Notes: a model not told the origin generated them from the sequence alone. A stretch of 24,263 nucleotides of DNA from XYA12-FULL-58-9 sp001798605 (GCA_036736205.1 DAINMX010000081.1:1-24263); one strand, 5' to 3'; positions 1 through 9,228 are shown, counted from the first letter of the stretch. A program made the numbers and translations.

Positions 1-1674
1 CAGCAAATTCTCGAAGCACTTGGTTATCAGTCAGAGATTGTCTCGCGCGAAATCAGCGTGGCACCGAATGGTTCCATTACGGTGCAGCGCAACAACAGGA
101 CTGAGCAGTTGGGCACGTTGGCGACTCGGGCTGAGTTGACCCGATTGCTCGAGATCCTCGGTCAACCTTCCACTCAAACACCCACTTCGTCCAATGACGA
201 GTCGCCTCATTCCAACGAAACTTTGACTCAATTGTCTGTCCGGGTTGCCGCTGCGTTGACGGCCCTCGCCGAGGTTCTAAAGAACCCACAAGGCAAAGAC
301 CCGGACTCCCCATCAATTGGCCTGTACGCAAGAGATGCGGTTGTCAATCTTCCAGTGCTCATCCAAGAGGAAATCAGAAAGACTGGGGCATCTCTTCGCA
401 ACAACAGCCGTGCCTTCACAGATTTGGAGATCATGACTGCTGGCGAGGGATTTGCACAGCTCGCGGACTATCATCAACTTGCAGTTCTCAAGCTGTTGTC
501 ACAATGGCCGGAGGCGTCGACACATCTGCTGCAATTGGTGCAAGCCGAAGGCTTCGTGACAGCCGATCCGAAGACAATCGACAGCACCCTGCGAGCTTTC
601 GGTCGGTGGGGCAGTGAGAGTGGAGAGGTGGCGCGGCAGACGATTGTCCTTTTGGCGGGGTCTTCGGGTTTCTGGCGACTCTCAGGACCTGATCAGAGGG
701 AGTGCTTATCTTGGCTGGTGAACCTGGCCCTGCCTGCTGCGGAGCCGCTCGCAGCATTGCTAAAGAGCAGCGGGTTGGGGCACTCAACGAACCTGCTCAA
801 TGCTCGCGCCGGCGGCACCTTGCACTGCTTGGTTCGGGATGCGGCATTTCAACAGCGCCCTGTCGACCAGCAAGAGAAGATGCTGCAAGACATCGTCAAT
901 GGCCCACCCGACGAACGGGGATTCGTGTCGTCTTTGATTGACAGATTCTCGTCGCAGTATTCGATTTCGGCTCCGCAGTTGATTGAGGTGTGCAACGGAT
1001 TCTCTGGTTCTTCTGAGATACCAGCTCTTCACTATCGAATCACCGTTGAGGGCAGGTCGTATGATGTGTTTGTGGCAATGAATCAGGACCCCAGTTGTGG
1101 CCATTACCATACGGTTGAAGAAGTGGCTTCGTGTTTGGCTTCGCTGCCGCCGCTCTTACGCGACGAACTATCCCCTATTCATTTGCATCCCGGCTTGAAT
1201 CCCGACGATGCAGAAGACGGCAAGAATCTGTCATCGGTACTCAATCGAAGCGCCATGATCTGTCACAACCCAGGCCTTTCAATCTTTCCCACTCCCGACG
1301 AAGTCACTCTTCCCCAAATGGTCAACACCCTGGCCCATGAAGGCGGACATACACTGTGGGAAGCGAACTTCGACGGGTCGGGCTTTCCCGACATCTACGA
1401 CGCCGACAAAGATAGCGTTGTGGCGGAGTTGTGGAATGTGGCCATGGCGATCGATGGCTGTGCGCCTTCCAGATACGCAGCCACACGGAGAAATGCCGCC
1501 AGCATCTTTGACATATCGGACCAAGAAGATTTGGCTGAGACGATAGCCATCTATTTGCATGTTGCCGGGCAGCCCGTCGAGAAGGAGGTTCGCGCGAACC
1601 TGCCGGAGCGCTTTCGGATCCTCGATGCCGTATTGGGTGACGCAACTGCCTGCCGTTTTGGCACAGCAACTTAG
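1..1674 (+). CDS. Zinc metallopeptidase-domain protein, 5' end outside window
   Basis: The frame is open from the first base, so the gene starts upstream; 557 residues are visible. A GTG at 58 could be a start, but nothing favours it over read-through. The first ~330 residues look largely helical and match no family I recognise. The C-terminal part carries HEGGH at residues 446-450 of the visible frame, which is an HExxH zinc site. About 60 residues later comes EDLAETIAIYL (E509-E513), which fits the downstream glutamate ligand of gluzincin-type peptidases. Residues before HEGGH (VEEVASCLASLPPLLRDELSPIHLHPG) recall the segment preceding the active site in lethal-factor-like metallopeptidases. 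The substrate cannot be told. It converges with the DUF3467 gene, 9 bases apart. The zinc peptidase call is fairly firm; the subfamily is not. Confidence 0.7.
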   Translation, partial: QQILEALGYQSEIVSREISVAPNGSITVQRNNRTEQLGTLATRAELTRLLEILGQPSTQTPTSSNDESPHSNETLTQLSVRVAAALTALAEVLKNPQGKDPDSPSIGLYARDAVVNLPVLIQEEIRKTGASLRNNSRAFTDLEIMTAGEGFAQLADYHQLAVLKLLSQWPEASTHLLQLVQAEGFVTADPKTIDSTLRAFGRWGSESGEVARQTIVLLAGSSGFWRLSGPDQRECLSWLVNLALPAAEPLAALLKSSGLGHSTNLLNARAGGTLHCLVRDAAFQQRPVDQQEKMLQDIVNGPPDERGFVSSLIDRFSSQYSISAPQLIEVCNGFSGSSEIPALHYRITVEGRSYDVFVAMNQDPSCGHYHTVEEVASCLASLPPLLRDELSPIHLHPGLNPDDAEDGKNLSSVLNRSAMICHNPGLSIFPTPDEVTLPQMVNTLAHEGGHTLWEANFDGSGFPDIYDADKDSVVAELWNVAMAIDGCAPSRYAATRRNAASIFDISDQEDLAETIAIYLHVAGQPVEKEVRANLPERFRILDAVLGDATACRFGTAT

Positions 1675-1683
1675 AACCAGCGT

Positions 1684-1995
1684 CTACTGTAGCAACTGGT
1701 CCGCTGGATTCGGGCCGCTGAGCTCGACGGTGCCGAACCGCTCTTCGTAGCGACGCATGTTCTCTTGCAGGGCGTTGAGAAGGCGCTTGGTGTGTTTGGG
1801 GCTGGAGATGATTCGCGACCGCACTTTGGCGCGGGGTTGCTGCGGTTGCAGGTACATGAAGTCCAGGGTGAATTCGGTCTCTGTGTGATTGACGAGGGCC
1901 AGGTTGGCATAAATGCCCTGGGCGGTGTCTTCGTCGAGTTGAATTTGGATCTGAACTTGTTTGCCCTTTTTGTCGTCGTTCTCTTCGCTACTCAT
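1684..1995 (-). CDS. DUF3467 family protein
   Basis: The 103-residue protein matches the DUF3467 pattern along its whole length: YANLALVNHTETEFTLDF, then QPQQPRAKVRSRIISSP, then KRLLNALQENMRRYEERFG. The family is small, widespread in bacteria and has no established biochemical role. The first ~15 residues are charged (SSEENDDKKGK) and no signal peptide is present, so a cytosolic location is expected. The ATG overlaps the stop of the epimerase gene upstream by four bases (ATGA), so the two are probably translated from one message with coupling. The family assignment is confident; the function is unknown. Confidence 0.88.
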   Translation of the reverse strand: MSSEENDDKKGKQVQIQIQLDEDTAQGIYANLALVNHTETEFTLDFMYLQPQQPRAKVRSRIISSPKHTKRLLNALQENMRRYEERFGTVELSGPNPADQLLQ

Positions 1996-2426
1996 GCGTC
2001 TTCTCCATGCGACAGTTTTGCGATTTCCACCAACTCGAGGAGAACCCCGTGGGTGGCCTTGGGGTGTACAAATGCCACCCGACTGCCACCAGAGCCTTGC
2101 CTTGGTATCTCGTCGATCAGGCGAACCCCATTTGTCTTCATTTGCTTGAGTGTCGCCTCCAGATCTTCAACTTCTAGGCAAATATGATGCAGCCCCTCGC
2201 CGCGTTTGCCGAGGAAACGGCTGATCTCAGAGTCACCTCGCATCGGCGCGAGCAGCTCGATTCGACTGTTACCTGTGTCGACAAATCGGACCTCTATGCC
2301 TCTCTCCGGGATTTCCTCGCCGCCAGTGATCGGCATGCCGAGGAGCTCGCCGTAAGTGTCCGTGGCAGCTTCCAGGTCACTGACGACGACGCCCAAGTGA
2401 TCGATTCCTTTGTATGTGATGCTCAT
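1992..2426 (-). CDS. mce: Methylmalonyl-CoA epimerase
   Basis: The 144-residue cytosolic protein belongs to the vicinal oxygen chelate fold family. The enzyme interconverts the 2R and 2S forms of methylmalonyl-CoA, linking propionyl-CoA carboxylase to methylmalonyl-CoA mutase. Two paired beta-alpha-beta-beta-beta modules are visible. The first opens with IDHLGVVVSDLEAA and the second with GLHHICLEVEDLEA; the histidines in each and the glutamate in VLLELVE fit the metal ligands. HPKATHGVLLELVE near the end is typical of the family. I chose the ATG at 2426 because it gives the family's usual N-terminus (MSITYKGIDHLGV) and has AGG four bases upstream; a frame extension to 2474 would add residues not seen in homologues. 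No mutase or carboxylase gene is in the window. Confidence 0.9.
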   Translation of the reverse strand: MSITYKGIDHLGVVVSDLEAATDTYGELLGMPITGGEEIPERGIEVRFVDTGNSRIELLAPMRGDSEISRFLGKRGEGLHHICLEVEDLEATLKQMKTNGVRLIDEIPRQGSGGSRVAFVHPKATHGVLLELVEIAKLSHGEDA

Positions 2427-2431
2427 GGCGC

Positions 2432-2444
2432 CTGTGTAACACAG
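2432..2444. promoter_or_regulatory. 13-base perfect palindrome before the epimerase gene
   Basis: CTGTGT-A-ACACAG is a perfect inverted repeat with a one-base centre, 5 bases upstream of the epimerase ATG and next to its likely ribosome site. It could be a repressor site for the epimerase-DUF3467 pair. It could also be chance. Confidence 0.3.
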
Positions 2445-2453
2445 TGCCGCGGA

Positions 2454-2481
2454 TTGCGCGAATCCTGCTGCCAAGTATAAT
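2454..2481 (+). promoter_or_regulatory. Sigma70-like promoter for the MopE-like gene
   Basis: TTGCGC at 2454-2459 and a consensus TATAAT at 2476-2481 are separated by 16 bases. Transcription would begin near 2488, giving a leader of about 40 bases before the ATG at 2529. It lies in the 102-base divergent region between the epimerase and the MopE-like gene. Confidence 0.5.
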
Positions 2482-2528
2482 CCACAAACCCGTCGTCAGT
2501 CGCTGTCCGAACGGAGGAAGGTTTTCTG

Positions 2529-5500
2529 ATGCCTAGGAGTGTCGTGCTCATTCGCATAGGCGTGCTTACCTTGATGTTTGGAATTGGGTGCTCTGAGACT
2601 GATCGGCTTGAGACCTCGCTGCTGCTCCGGATCTCGAGTGACATTCGCGTAGACGAAATCGTACTTCGAATTCGCAACATCGCCTACGAGTCCGATGAAG
2701 TGCAGAAGGATCTCGACGGGAGGGATATCACCGTTGATGAGTTCGTGGTGCTGATCTTGCCGTCCAGCATCATTCAAAATGAATTCTTGGTGCATGCCCG
2801 CGGATTTGTCGATGGCCATTCGGTAGTCGCGGCGTCTGCTGTGTATGCTTTTGAGGAAAACAAGCGACTCGACGCCTCCATCGTGTTGACGGAAGACTTC
2901 ATCGACGCCGACAACGACGGTTTTGCCAGTTGCAATCGGGACGGTTGTGACTGCAACGATCAGAATCTGCGGATCAATCCGTTCACCATCGAAATCTGTG
3001 ATGATTATCTCGACAACAACTGCTCGGGTCTGCCCATTGACGAGGGTTGCCCCTGCAATCCGTGTTTGACGCCATGGCGCTACTGCACCACCCTTCCGGA
3101 GAATCTGTTGCATCTNNNNNNNNNNNNNNNNNNNNNNNNNNNNNNNNNNNNNNNNNNNNNNNNNNNNNNNNNNNNNNNNNNNNNNNNNNNNNNNNNNNNN
3201 NNNNNNNNNNNNNNNCGTGTTTGACGCCATGGCGCTACTGCACCACCCTTCCGGAGAATCTGTTGCATCTCGCCGGTATCGGCGAATGCACGTTTGGTAA
3301 ACAACTGTGCCAAGACGGTGTTTGGCAGACAGAGTGTGTTGGTGTCGGACCTCATCCGAGCGGTGAGCTACCCAACAACGATCGGGATGACAATTGTGAT
3401 GGTGCAGTCGACGAGGGGAGTCCGTGCGATCCGGCCAACACCACGCGGCCAATCTTCCTCGGCAAAATCAACGCCGACGACACAGATCTGGTTTTGGACA
3501 ACGCCGGCACAGGGTCCAATTGTCGCGCGGGAGCACAACAGTGCATCAACGGAACCTGGCAAACGTGCGCTCTCGGCGGCTGTTCTGGCGAGGTGCGGCC
3601 GCAACGCAATCCAACGGCACCCGGTTGGATCGAGCTGCCCAGTGATCCAAGCGCTGGCGAAGTTGGCCAATGCGATGGCCAGGACAACGATTGCGACGGG
3701 CTGGTTGATGACGAGCCGTTTTTTGATGGCGACCATGACGGCTACACCGACTGTGGCACGGTCATCGATGGTGATCCCCGACAGCCGACCAGCCGAATGC
3801 CAGCCCGCGGCGCTGAGTTCATCGACTGCGATGGCTCCAATCCCTGCGTCAATCCTGGCATGAGCGAGGACTGCCGGCCGATTGTGGTGGTGGGAGGGAC
3901 CTTTGACGCCAACTGCAACTTCACTTTTGCCTGCAGTGTTGACTGGACCAGCGGAGCGGAGCTGGACGACGATTGTCGTTGCGACCACGATCCCTTCAAC
4001 CGACCTGTCTCCGACAGTGACAGCGTTATCGGCAAGCCACGCATGGATCTCGAGGATCTGACCACTGGGGTGCGGCCGGCCGCAGCGTGTTCCGGCGAGC
4101 TCGGGCATCTCAGTTGCAACCGGGACGAATTGCCACGAAGCGATGCTAACTGTGTCGGAAGCTGTGCGGATGGCCCATCGGATTATTGCAGCACCGACGG
4201 TCCGTACCACCATGGCTATTTTGAGTCCCCTTCCTCCCACCAAGACTGTTACCTGTGCGAGGAGGAGTTTGGCTACAACTGCAGCGACACAACAGGTAGC
4301 TGCACCACCAAGGCCGAAGACTGTATCGTCTGTGATGCGCCAGCGCCAACTGCCGATACCGCTTCGTCTTTGATGCAGCCGCTTTGCACCAACTCTGGGC
4401 CAGGTTGCACGGAGCTCGAAGGCCCCACCTGGGTGGGCCAGGTCGGCACTGATGTGAGCTACGAATGCGACGAAGTCTCCTGTGCTGGTTACTACTGTAT
4501 GCTCAACAATGATCTGTGCTACGAAAAAGCCGATCAAACGGCCGACGAAGTACTCTGCAATGGTGCCGAGACCTGCGAGCGTGCAGCAGACCTGTGTCCA
4601 ATCGAGACCCAATGCAAGGTGTTGGCGTTGGAACCCCCGCTTTGCCAACGAGCTGTCTCTGGTTGTTCTGACACCACAAGTCCCGTTTACCAGCCTCAGG
4701 ACAACAACACCGACCAATTCAATCAGTGCAATGATACCTTCACCTGCGACAGTTCCTTTAACGGACAAGGCCCGTTCTTCCATGGCATTCGCAACGATAG
4801 TTCGGACAGAGCCCAGTGTTATCTCCGTGCCAACGTCAACAATTCCTCATGTGATGGAACCGGAGATTGTCAGACTCGTATAGAGGCATGTTCTTCATCT
4901 GGAGAGGGGAATATCGTTTCCGGGCGGCCCCTGTGTGAAACACCCGGCGATGGCTGCAGTGGCGAGACGGCACCTGTTTACATTGCCATCACCGACGGCA
5001 GTGACCCCTATTTTGATTGCGGTACTGGCAGAGATGGGAGCACAGATCTTACGTGCAAACGTGTTGGCAGCAACGACAGTGGCGAGTGTTATGACGATCT
5101 CGGGGATTCTTGTGGCTCAGCCTCCGATTGCCAACCTGGGTGGTCTTGTACCGACGGCGTCTGCTGCAACGCCGAGTGCCATGGCACCTGCGAGAGTTGC
5201 CTGTTTGCTCTTACCGGCCAAGCCGACGGTACCTGCGCACCAGTTGTGTTTGGCAAACAGGACGCCGATAACTGCTACGATTCCACCGGGTGTGGCGGGA
5301 CCGGTTGTCAATGTGATGGCGACCACAGCTGCAAACGCGGACGTGGCTCAGATTGCTCGGATGCCAACACCTGCACCACCGACTATTGTGTCGATGGTTA
5401 TTGTTGCAACTCCGCATGCACGGCGACGTGTCGAGCCTGCTCGGCGGCCCTGACGGCTTCCGCCAATGGCACATGTGCCATCATCGACCAAGATACGACT

Positions 5501-6850
5501 GACACCGTGCCGACGACATTGTGCTCGGGTTCCGTGGGTTGTAACGGCGGCGACTGCATTTGCGAAGCCAACACCGGCGCTTGTCTGCGCGACCGTGGCG
5601 ACTCGTGTGGCTCCGACGAGCAATGCCTGAGCGGCCACTGCGCAAACGGCACCTGTTGCAACATTGCCTGTGATGGCAATTGCGACTCCTGCGCCAACTC
5701 GAGTGGAACCTGCGCCGCCCAGCTGTCTGTCTGCACGGGGAACTGTGACAGCTGTGAGAGCGCCGGCTCGGGTTATAGCTGCGCGCCCGACAACTCGGGT
5801 TGCGGCGAATGTGGTGACTGCAGTGGTTCAGGCACCGATTACAATTGCGAGTCCGATCAGACCGAATGCCCGGGCGGCTGCGAGACCTGCGGCGGCAGTG
5901 GCACGAGCTACACTTGCTCGAACCTGATTTCGGGCAGCAGTGGGTCGTGCACGCTCTATCTGTGTACGGGTGGCTCTAGCTGTCCGTCCTCTTGTTTAAC
6001 CAACTCCGCTTGCTCTGTGACCTGCATCGCCAACATATGCGTCGCAAGTCTTTCCGCCACAGGCGCGGCTTGTGACGATGACGATGACTGTGTCTCCGGC
6101 AACTCCTGTGATGGCAGCATCTGCCGTCGTGACAATTTGCAGGCGTGCACTACCAACGACCAATGCGTCAACACCTGCATTGGCGGAATCTGCTCGAATC
6201 TAGCTTCCACCAGCGGAACTTGTGACTTCGGCGACAACAACGACTGTGCGACCCATCATAGTTGCGTGGGCACGGTTTGCCTGCTCAACAACGGTCAGTC
6301 GTGTGGCGATGGTACTGTGTGTAGCAGCGGTCATTGTGCAGACAGCACCTGCTGCAATAGCACCTGCGACGGCAACTGTGACTCATGTGCCACAGGCAGT
6401 TGCATTGCTCAGTCTTCGGTATGCACTGGGAACTGTGACGTCTGTAGCAGCTCGAGTGGCGGGTACAGCTGTGCAGCGAACCAAGCCACCTGTTTGGGAG
6501 CCTGCGATAGTTGCACGGGCAGTAGTACGAGCTTCTCCTGCACACCCGATGCTGACGGCAGTGCTGGCTCGCCGAGTTGTGTTCCCTATTATTGTGATGG
6601 GGCTGCCACGAGTTGCCCTACCTCCTGCGCCGTGAACGGCGACTGCACCGGGCCCTGCATTGTCACCACGTGCTCTGCCACGTTTGTCGCCACGGGGGGG
6701 GCATGTGACGAAGACGCCGATTGCAGCGACTCCCCCTATGCGAGCTCGTGTGACACAGACCACATCTGTCGACGCGACACTGGACAACCATGCACTGCGA
6801 TTGATCAGTGCATCACCAACATCTGTAGCACGACGTGTCGAGCGTCATAG
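2529..6850 (+). CDS. MopE-like Cys-rich secreted lipoprotein, interrupted by an assembly gap
   Basis: Read literally, the frame breaks at the N gap (3116-3215). Removing one copy of the 55-base duplicate plus the Ns gives an uninterrupted 1388-residue protein. The start at 2529 follows GGAGGAAGG, and the N-terminus MPRSVVLIRIGVLTLMFGIGC looks like a lipoprotein signal with Cys21, although glycine at -3 is atypical. Residues ~30-120 form a beta-rich region. From residue 126 comes a MopE-type motif (DADNDGF, DCND, INPFTIEICDD, DNNCSG), repeated as CDGQDNDCDGLVDD near residue 330. These Asp/Asn-rich motifs are known as putative metal-binding repeats. The rest is dense in cysteine, with modules such as GDSCGSDEQCLSGHCANGTCC. 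It is expected at the cell surface. The C-terminus ends TTCRAS with no sorting signal. Function unknown; possible roles are metal binding or adhesion. Confidence 0.8.
3116..3215. other. 100-N gap flanked by identical 55-base ends (assembly artefact)
   Basis: The 55 bases before the gap (3061-3115) and after it (3216-3270) are identical. This is what results when two contigs that overlap by one assembly word (k = 55) are scaffolded without merging. Removing 155 bases leaves a 4167-base gene, exactly 1389 codons. The apparent start at 3047 of a downstream frame is therefore artificial. Confidence 0.9.
5600..6850 (+). repeat. Duplicated ~230-residue Cys-rich module within the MopE-like gene
   Basis: Two long modules lie in tandem about 690 bases apart. 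The first runs from ~5600 (GDSCGSDEQCLSGHCANGTCC) to ~6200, the second from ~6295 (GQSCGDGTVCSSGHCADSTCC) to the stop. Shared landmarks in the same order are CDGNCDSCA, VCTGNCD.C, YSCA, a C.LY/VPYYC segment, SCPSSC/SCPTSC, SATGAACDDDDDC/VATGGACDEDADC and ICRRD. They are joined by a short linker (SGTCDFGDNNDCATHHSC). The repeats have diverged at the DNA level. Confidence 0.75.
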
Positions 6851-6894
6851 CTCGTGTGGGTATGCCGGTATCAAACCGCACTACCACAGAAATT

Positions 6895-6918
6895 GCGGAA
6901 CCGCAGAACCGCAGAACC
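6895..6918. repeat. 8-base tandem repeat, three copies
   Basis: Units are GCGGAACC, GCAGAACC and GCAGAACC. The first also forms the short palindrome GCGGAACCGC with the next unit. It sits in the 136-base spacer between the MopE-like and TPR lipoprotein genes. No terminator with a T-run is visible there. Confidence 0.45.
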
Positions 6919-6986
6919 CCCGACTGGGAATTGCGACCTTTGCATGATATGCAGGCGCCCAACCATCAGCATGACGATGCGGTGAC

Positions 6987-7493
6987 GTGGTAACAGCGGC
7001 AAAGACAAAAGAATTGGGTATCGGTCTTTGGTGGGCCCTCAGTTGCACTGTGGCTTGTGCAGGTAGCGCGGTGAGGCCACCCCCGGTGGTTATCGCTCCA
7101 ACCGTCGCGCCCGTCGTTAGGCCAGAGCCACCGAAACCTGCGGCTGTCCGAGTGCTTCCTGAGCCGGAGCCGGCAACACCGCAAGCACAACAGCCCAATT
7201 CTGCCGATATAGCTCGAGCACGGGCGTTGGTGAAAAGGGGGGAGCTCCTTTACCGCAACGGTGAGTATGACCAGGCAGAGATTTTGCTCAAGGAGGCTGT
7301 GACGCTCTATCCGTTCCTTGCTCAGACCAATCTTCTTCTCGGCAAGATCTTTCTGATCCGAGGATCCGCCGCGCGAGATATCGGTCTCGTTCACAGTGCC
7401 CGCCTTATGTTTGAGATGGCGCGAGCACTCGACTCCAGTCTTCGGGAAGCAGAGATCCTTCTAGATCTCTTTCACACCCCCCCCCTCGACTGA
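6987..7493 (+). CDS. TPR-containing lipoprotein
   Basis: The 168-residue protein is unrecognised beyond its general plan. A hydrophobic N-terminus contains two cysteines (20 and 24; ALSCTVACAG), suggesting a lipoprotein signal. A Pro/Ala/Val-rich linker follows (residues ~28-68, with PEPPKP and PEPEPATP), of a kind that often spans the periplasm or cell wall. Residues ~72-165 form helical pairs resembling tetratricopeptide repeats (ARALVKRGELLYRNGEYDQAEILLKEAVTLYP and LGKIFLIRGSAA...ARLMFEMARALD). The GTG at 6987 is the first possible start after an in-frame stop at 6972; the ribosome site is weak. The stop lies one base before the ATG of the ABC ATPase gene, so the two are probably co-transcribed. 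It is likely a periplasmic scaffold, but no partner is evident. Confidence 0.75.
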   Translation: MVTAAKTKELGIGLWWALSCTVACAGSAVRPPPVVIAPTVAPVVRPEPPKPAAVRVLPEPEPATPQAQQPNSADIARARALVKRGELLYRNGEYDQAEILLKEAVTLYPFLAQTNLLLGKIFLIRGSAARDIGLVHSARLMFEMARALDSSLREAEILLDLFHTPPLD

Positions 7494-7494
7494 C

Positions 7495-8301
7495 ATGAAT
7501 ACTTCCCTCGCCTGCGCTGGCTTATCCTTCTCCTACGGTGACACACCGATTCTGACCGGCGTCACTTTGAGAGCCGACGCTGGCGAGGTGGTCGGATTGG
7601 TCGGACCCAACGGAAGTGGCAAGACCACCCTGCTCAAGTCGTTGGCCGGATTGCTCGAGGCCAAGGGAGAGATTGTCTATAACGGAGATCCACTCACGGG
7701 TCTTTCCTCCCGGCAGCGTGCCGACCGCCGAGCGTATGTCCCGCAGAACACCCACAGCGTTTTCCCATATCGTGTTGACGCTGTCGTCAGCATGGGTAGC
7801 GCCCATCGCGCAAGGTTTTATGGGGTTAGGCGAGACGACGCCGGAGTGGCTGCGGTCCTCTCTGAGGTTGGATTCATCCATTCACCCTCTCGCCGTTTCG
7901 ATCGGCTCTCGGGGGGAGAACGCCAGCAGGTCATTGTCGCCCGGGCCTTCTTGCAGGGGGCAGGGGTTCTCCTGCTCGACGAGCCAACCAGCGCCCTCGA
8001 TCTCAAACATTGCGCCGCGGTCATGACAGGCCTGTGCGGCCGCGCCAAGCGAGGTGCTGTCGTACTGATGTCCCTGCACGACCTTAACCTCGCGGCGGTT
8101 TTCTGCGATCGCCTGCTTCTGCTAAACGGCGGCAAGCTTGTGGCGGAGGGAACACCGAACGACGTGCTCAAACCCGACATGATTGCGCAGGTGTACGGCG
8201 TTCGAGTGAGTTGCGGAACACACCCGAGATCGGGAGCCATTCCCACAGTTCATCTCGATCCACAAGGCTGGTCCGCCGACCTGTCACATGAAGAACTGTA
8301 G
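7495..8301 (+). CDS. ABC transporter ATP-binding protein, FecE/BtuD/HmuV type
   Basis: The 268-residue protein has a complete set of ATPase motifs: Walker A GPNGSGKTT (37-45), a Q-loop at YVPQN, the signature LSGGERQQ (138-145), Walker B VLLLDEPTSALD with D162 and E163, and the H-loop at H195 (SLHDLNLA). The sequence style (LTGLSSRQRADRRAYVPQ, HDLNLAAVFCDRLLLLNGGKLVAEGTPNDVL) is that of importers for iron-siderophore, haem or cobalamin. In such systems the ATPase works as a dimer on the cytosolic face of a FecCD-type permease. No permease or substrate-binding protein is in the window, so the partner is elsewhere or lost. The last 18 bases overlap the 3' end of the opposing beta-barrel gene. 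Confidence 0.9.
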   Translation: MNTSLACAGLSFSYGDTPILTGVTLRADAGEVVGLVGPNGSGKTTLLKSLAGLLEAKGEIVYNGDPLTGLSSRQRADRRAYVPQNTHSVFPYRVDAVVSMGSAHRARFYGVRRDDAGVAAVLSEVGFIHSPSRRFDRLSGGERQQVIVARAFLQGAGVLLLDEPTSALDLKHCAAVMTGLCGRAKRGAVVLMSLHDLNLAAVFCDRLLLLNGGKLVAEGTPNDVLKPDMIAQVYGVRVSCGTHPRSGAIPTVHLDPQGWSADLSHEEL

Positions 8302-9177
8302 TGATCCGATGAATCCCCAGTTGTGGGGCCGCTCCACGGAGCGATGAAATGAAATGGCGATGGCACCACCGTTGTTGATCCAACCGGTTCCGGCAGTGAT
8401 CACGTATTCGTTCTTGCTCGCGCCATCGCTGCGGGTAAACGGCGCATTGTTGAAACCAACGCGAATCGGGAACGCGTCGCCAACAAAATACTCGGCTCCG
8501 AGCCGGTAGGTCTGCAGCTCGTTGTCGCTGTCGCGGGTGTCGAACTCAAAATCGGCTGCTGCAACAAATGCTCCCGTCGAAAAAGACACGCCGGCACCAA
8601 TGGTGAGAGGTACCATTCGCGTCATCTTCTCTTTAATGACGTTGTGAGCCGCGACGCCGACGCCAAAACTATCGGCGAGCTTGAGCATGATGCCAACATC
8701 ACCGGTGTAGAGTTCGAGGTCCCGCTCTTTTCCATCTTCCATGAAAGTGCCGCGCACGTGGCGGCCCGTAATGCCGACGGCGATAGAGTCACTGAGGGGA
8801 TAGGCGAAACCAATGTATATGCGGTGCAGGCCCGCATCCACGCCCTCACCATCGCCGCGGGTGTGGGTGTAGCTGAGACCGCCGGCCACCGGACCTGACT
8901 TTGAGTCCACCGCTGAAATGTTCAAGTCCGAGAGCCCGTCGAAAGGCGAATAACCATAGTTGAGCTCGACAGTATAACGTCGGCCGAGGGCCATTCCCGC
9001 AGGATTGAGGTAAAGGGTGTCATTGGACGTTCCAACGCCGCGATGAGCACCGCCCATGGCATGGGATCGGGTGCCAGCGATTTCGTCGAAGACGCCAGCA
9101 TCGGCGGGAAGGTTCGCTGCTCTTGCGGTGACCGAGACGAACAACACACAAACCGACATGATAGCGATGATGCGCAT
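8284..9177 (-). CDS. Outer-membrane beta-barrel protein (FadL/PorV-like)
   Basis: The 297-residue protein begins with a signal peptide (MRIIAIMSVCVLFVSVTARA, cleavage after ARA). GGAHRGVGTSNDTLYLNPAGMAL (residues ~42-64) is a hallmark of the N-terminal hatch region of FadL/PorV-type barrels. The remainder alternates short amphipathic strands with turns (VELNYGYSPF, GGLSYTHTRG, IYIGFAYPL, YRLGAEYFVG, VRVGFNNAPF), and the last strand ends in aromatic residues (GSLQFFM), as expected for Bam-inserted proteins. The family includes hydrophobic-compound transporters and structural barrels, and the substrate cannot be assigned. It converges on the ABC gene with an 18-base overlap and diverges from tyrS, leaving 99 bases for two promoters. 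Confidence 0.82.
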   Translation of the reverse strand: MRIIAIMSVCVLFVSVTARAANLPADAGVFDEIAGTRSHAMGGAHRGVGTSNDTLYLNPAGMALGRRYTVELNYGYSPFDGLSDLNISAVDSKSGPVAGGLSYTHTRGDGEGVDAGLHRIYIGFAYPLSDSIAVGITGRHVRGTFMEDGKERDLELYTGDVGIMLKLADSFGVGVAAHNVIKEKMTRMVPLTIGAGVSFSTGAFVAAADFEFDTRDSDNELQTYRLGAEYFVGDAFPIRVGFNNAPFTRSDGASKNEYVITAGTGWINNGGAIAISFHRSVERPHNWGFIGSLQFFM

Positions 9178-9228
9178 TGCGGGACGTTACCAGCAGTGGA
9201 CTCAACACACAATTTTTCGCTGTCCTTG

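Noticed and set aside
3047..3270. A separate gene starting at 3047
   Set aside because: The start lies in the duplicated contig end and the frame crosses the Ns; collapsing the duplicate removes it.
3368..4783. A 471-codon open frame on the minus strand
   Set aside because: It lies entirely antisense to the MopE-like gene, lacks any family motif, and arises because the Cys-rich coding sequence has few reverse-strand stops.
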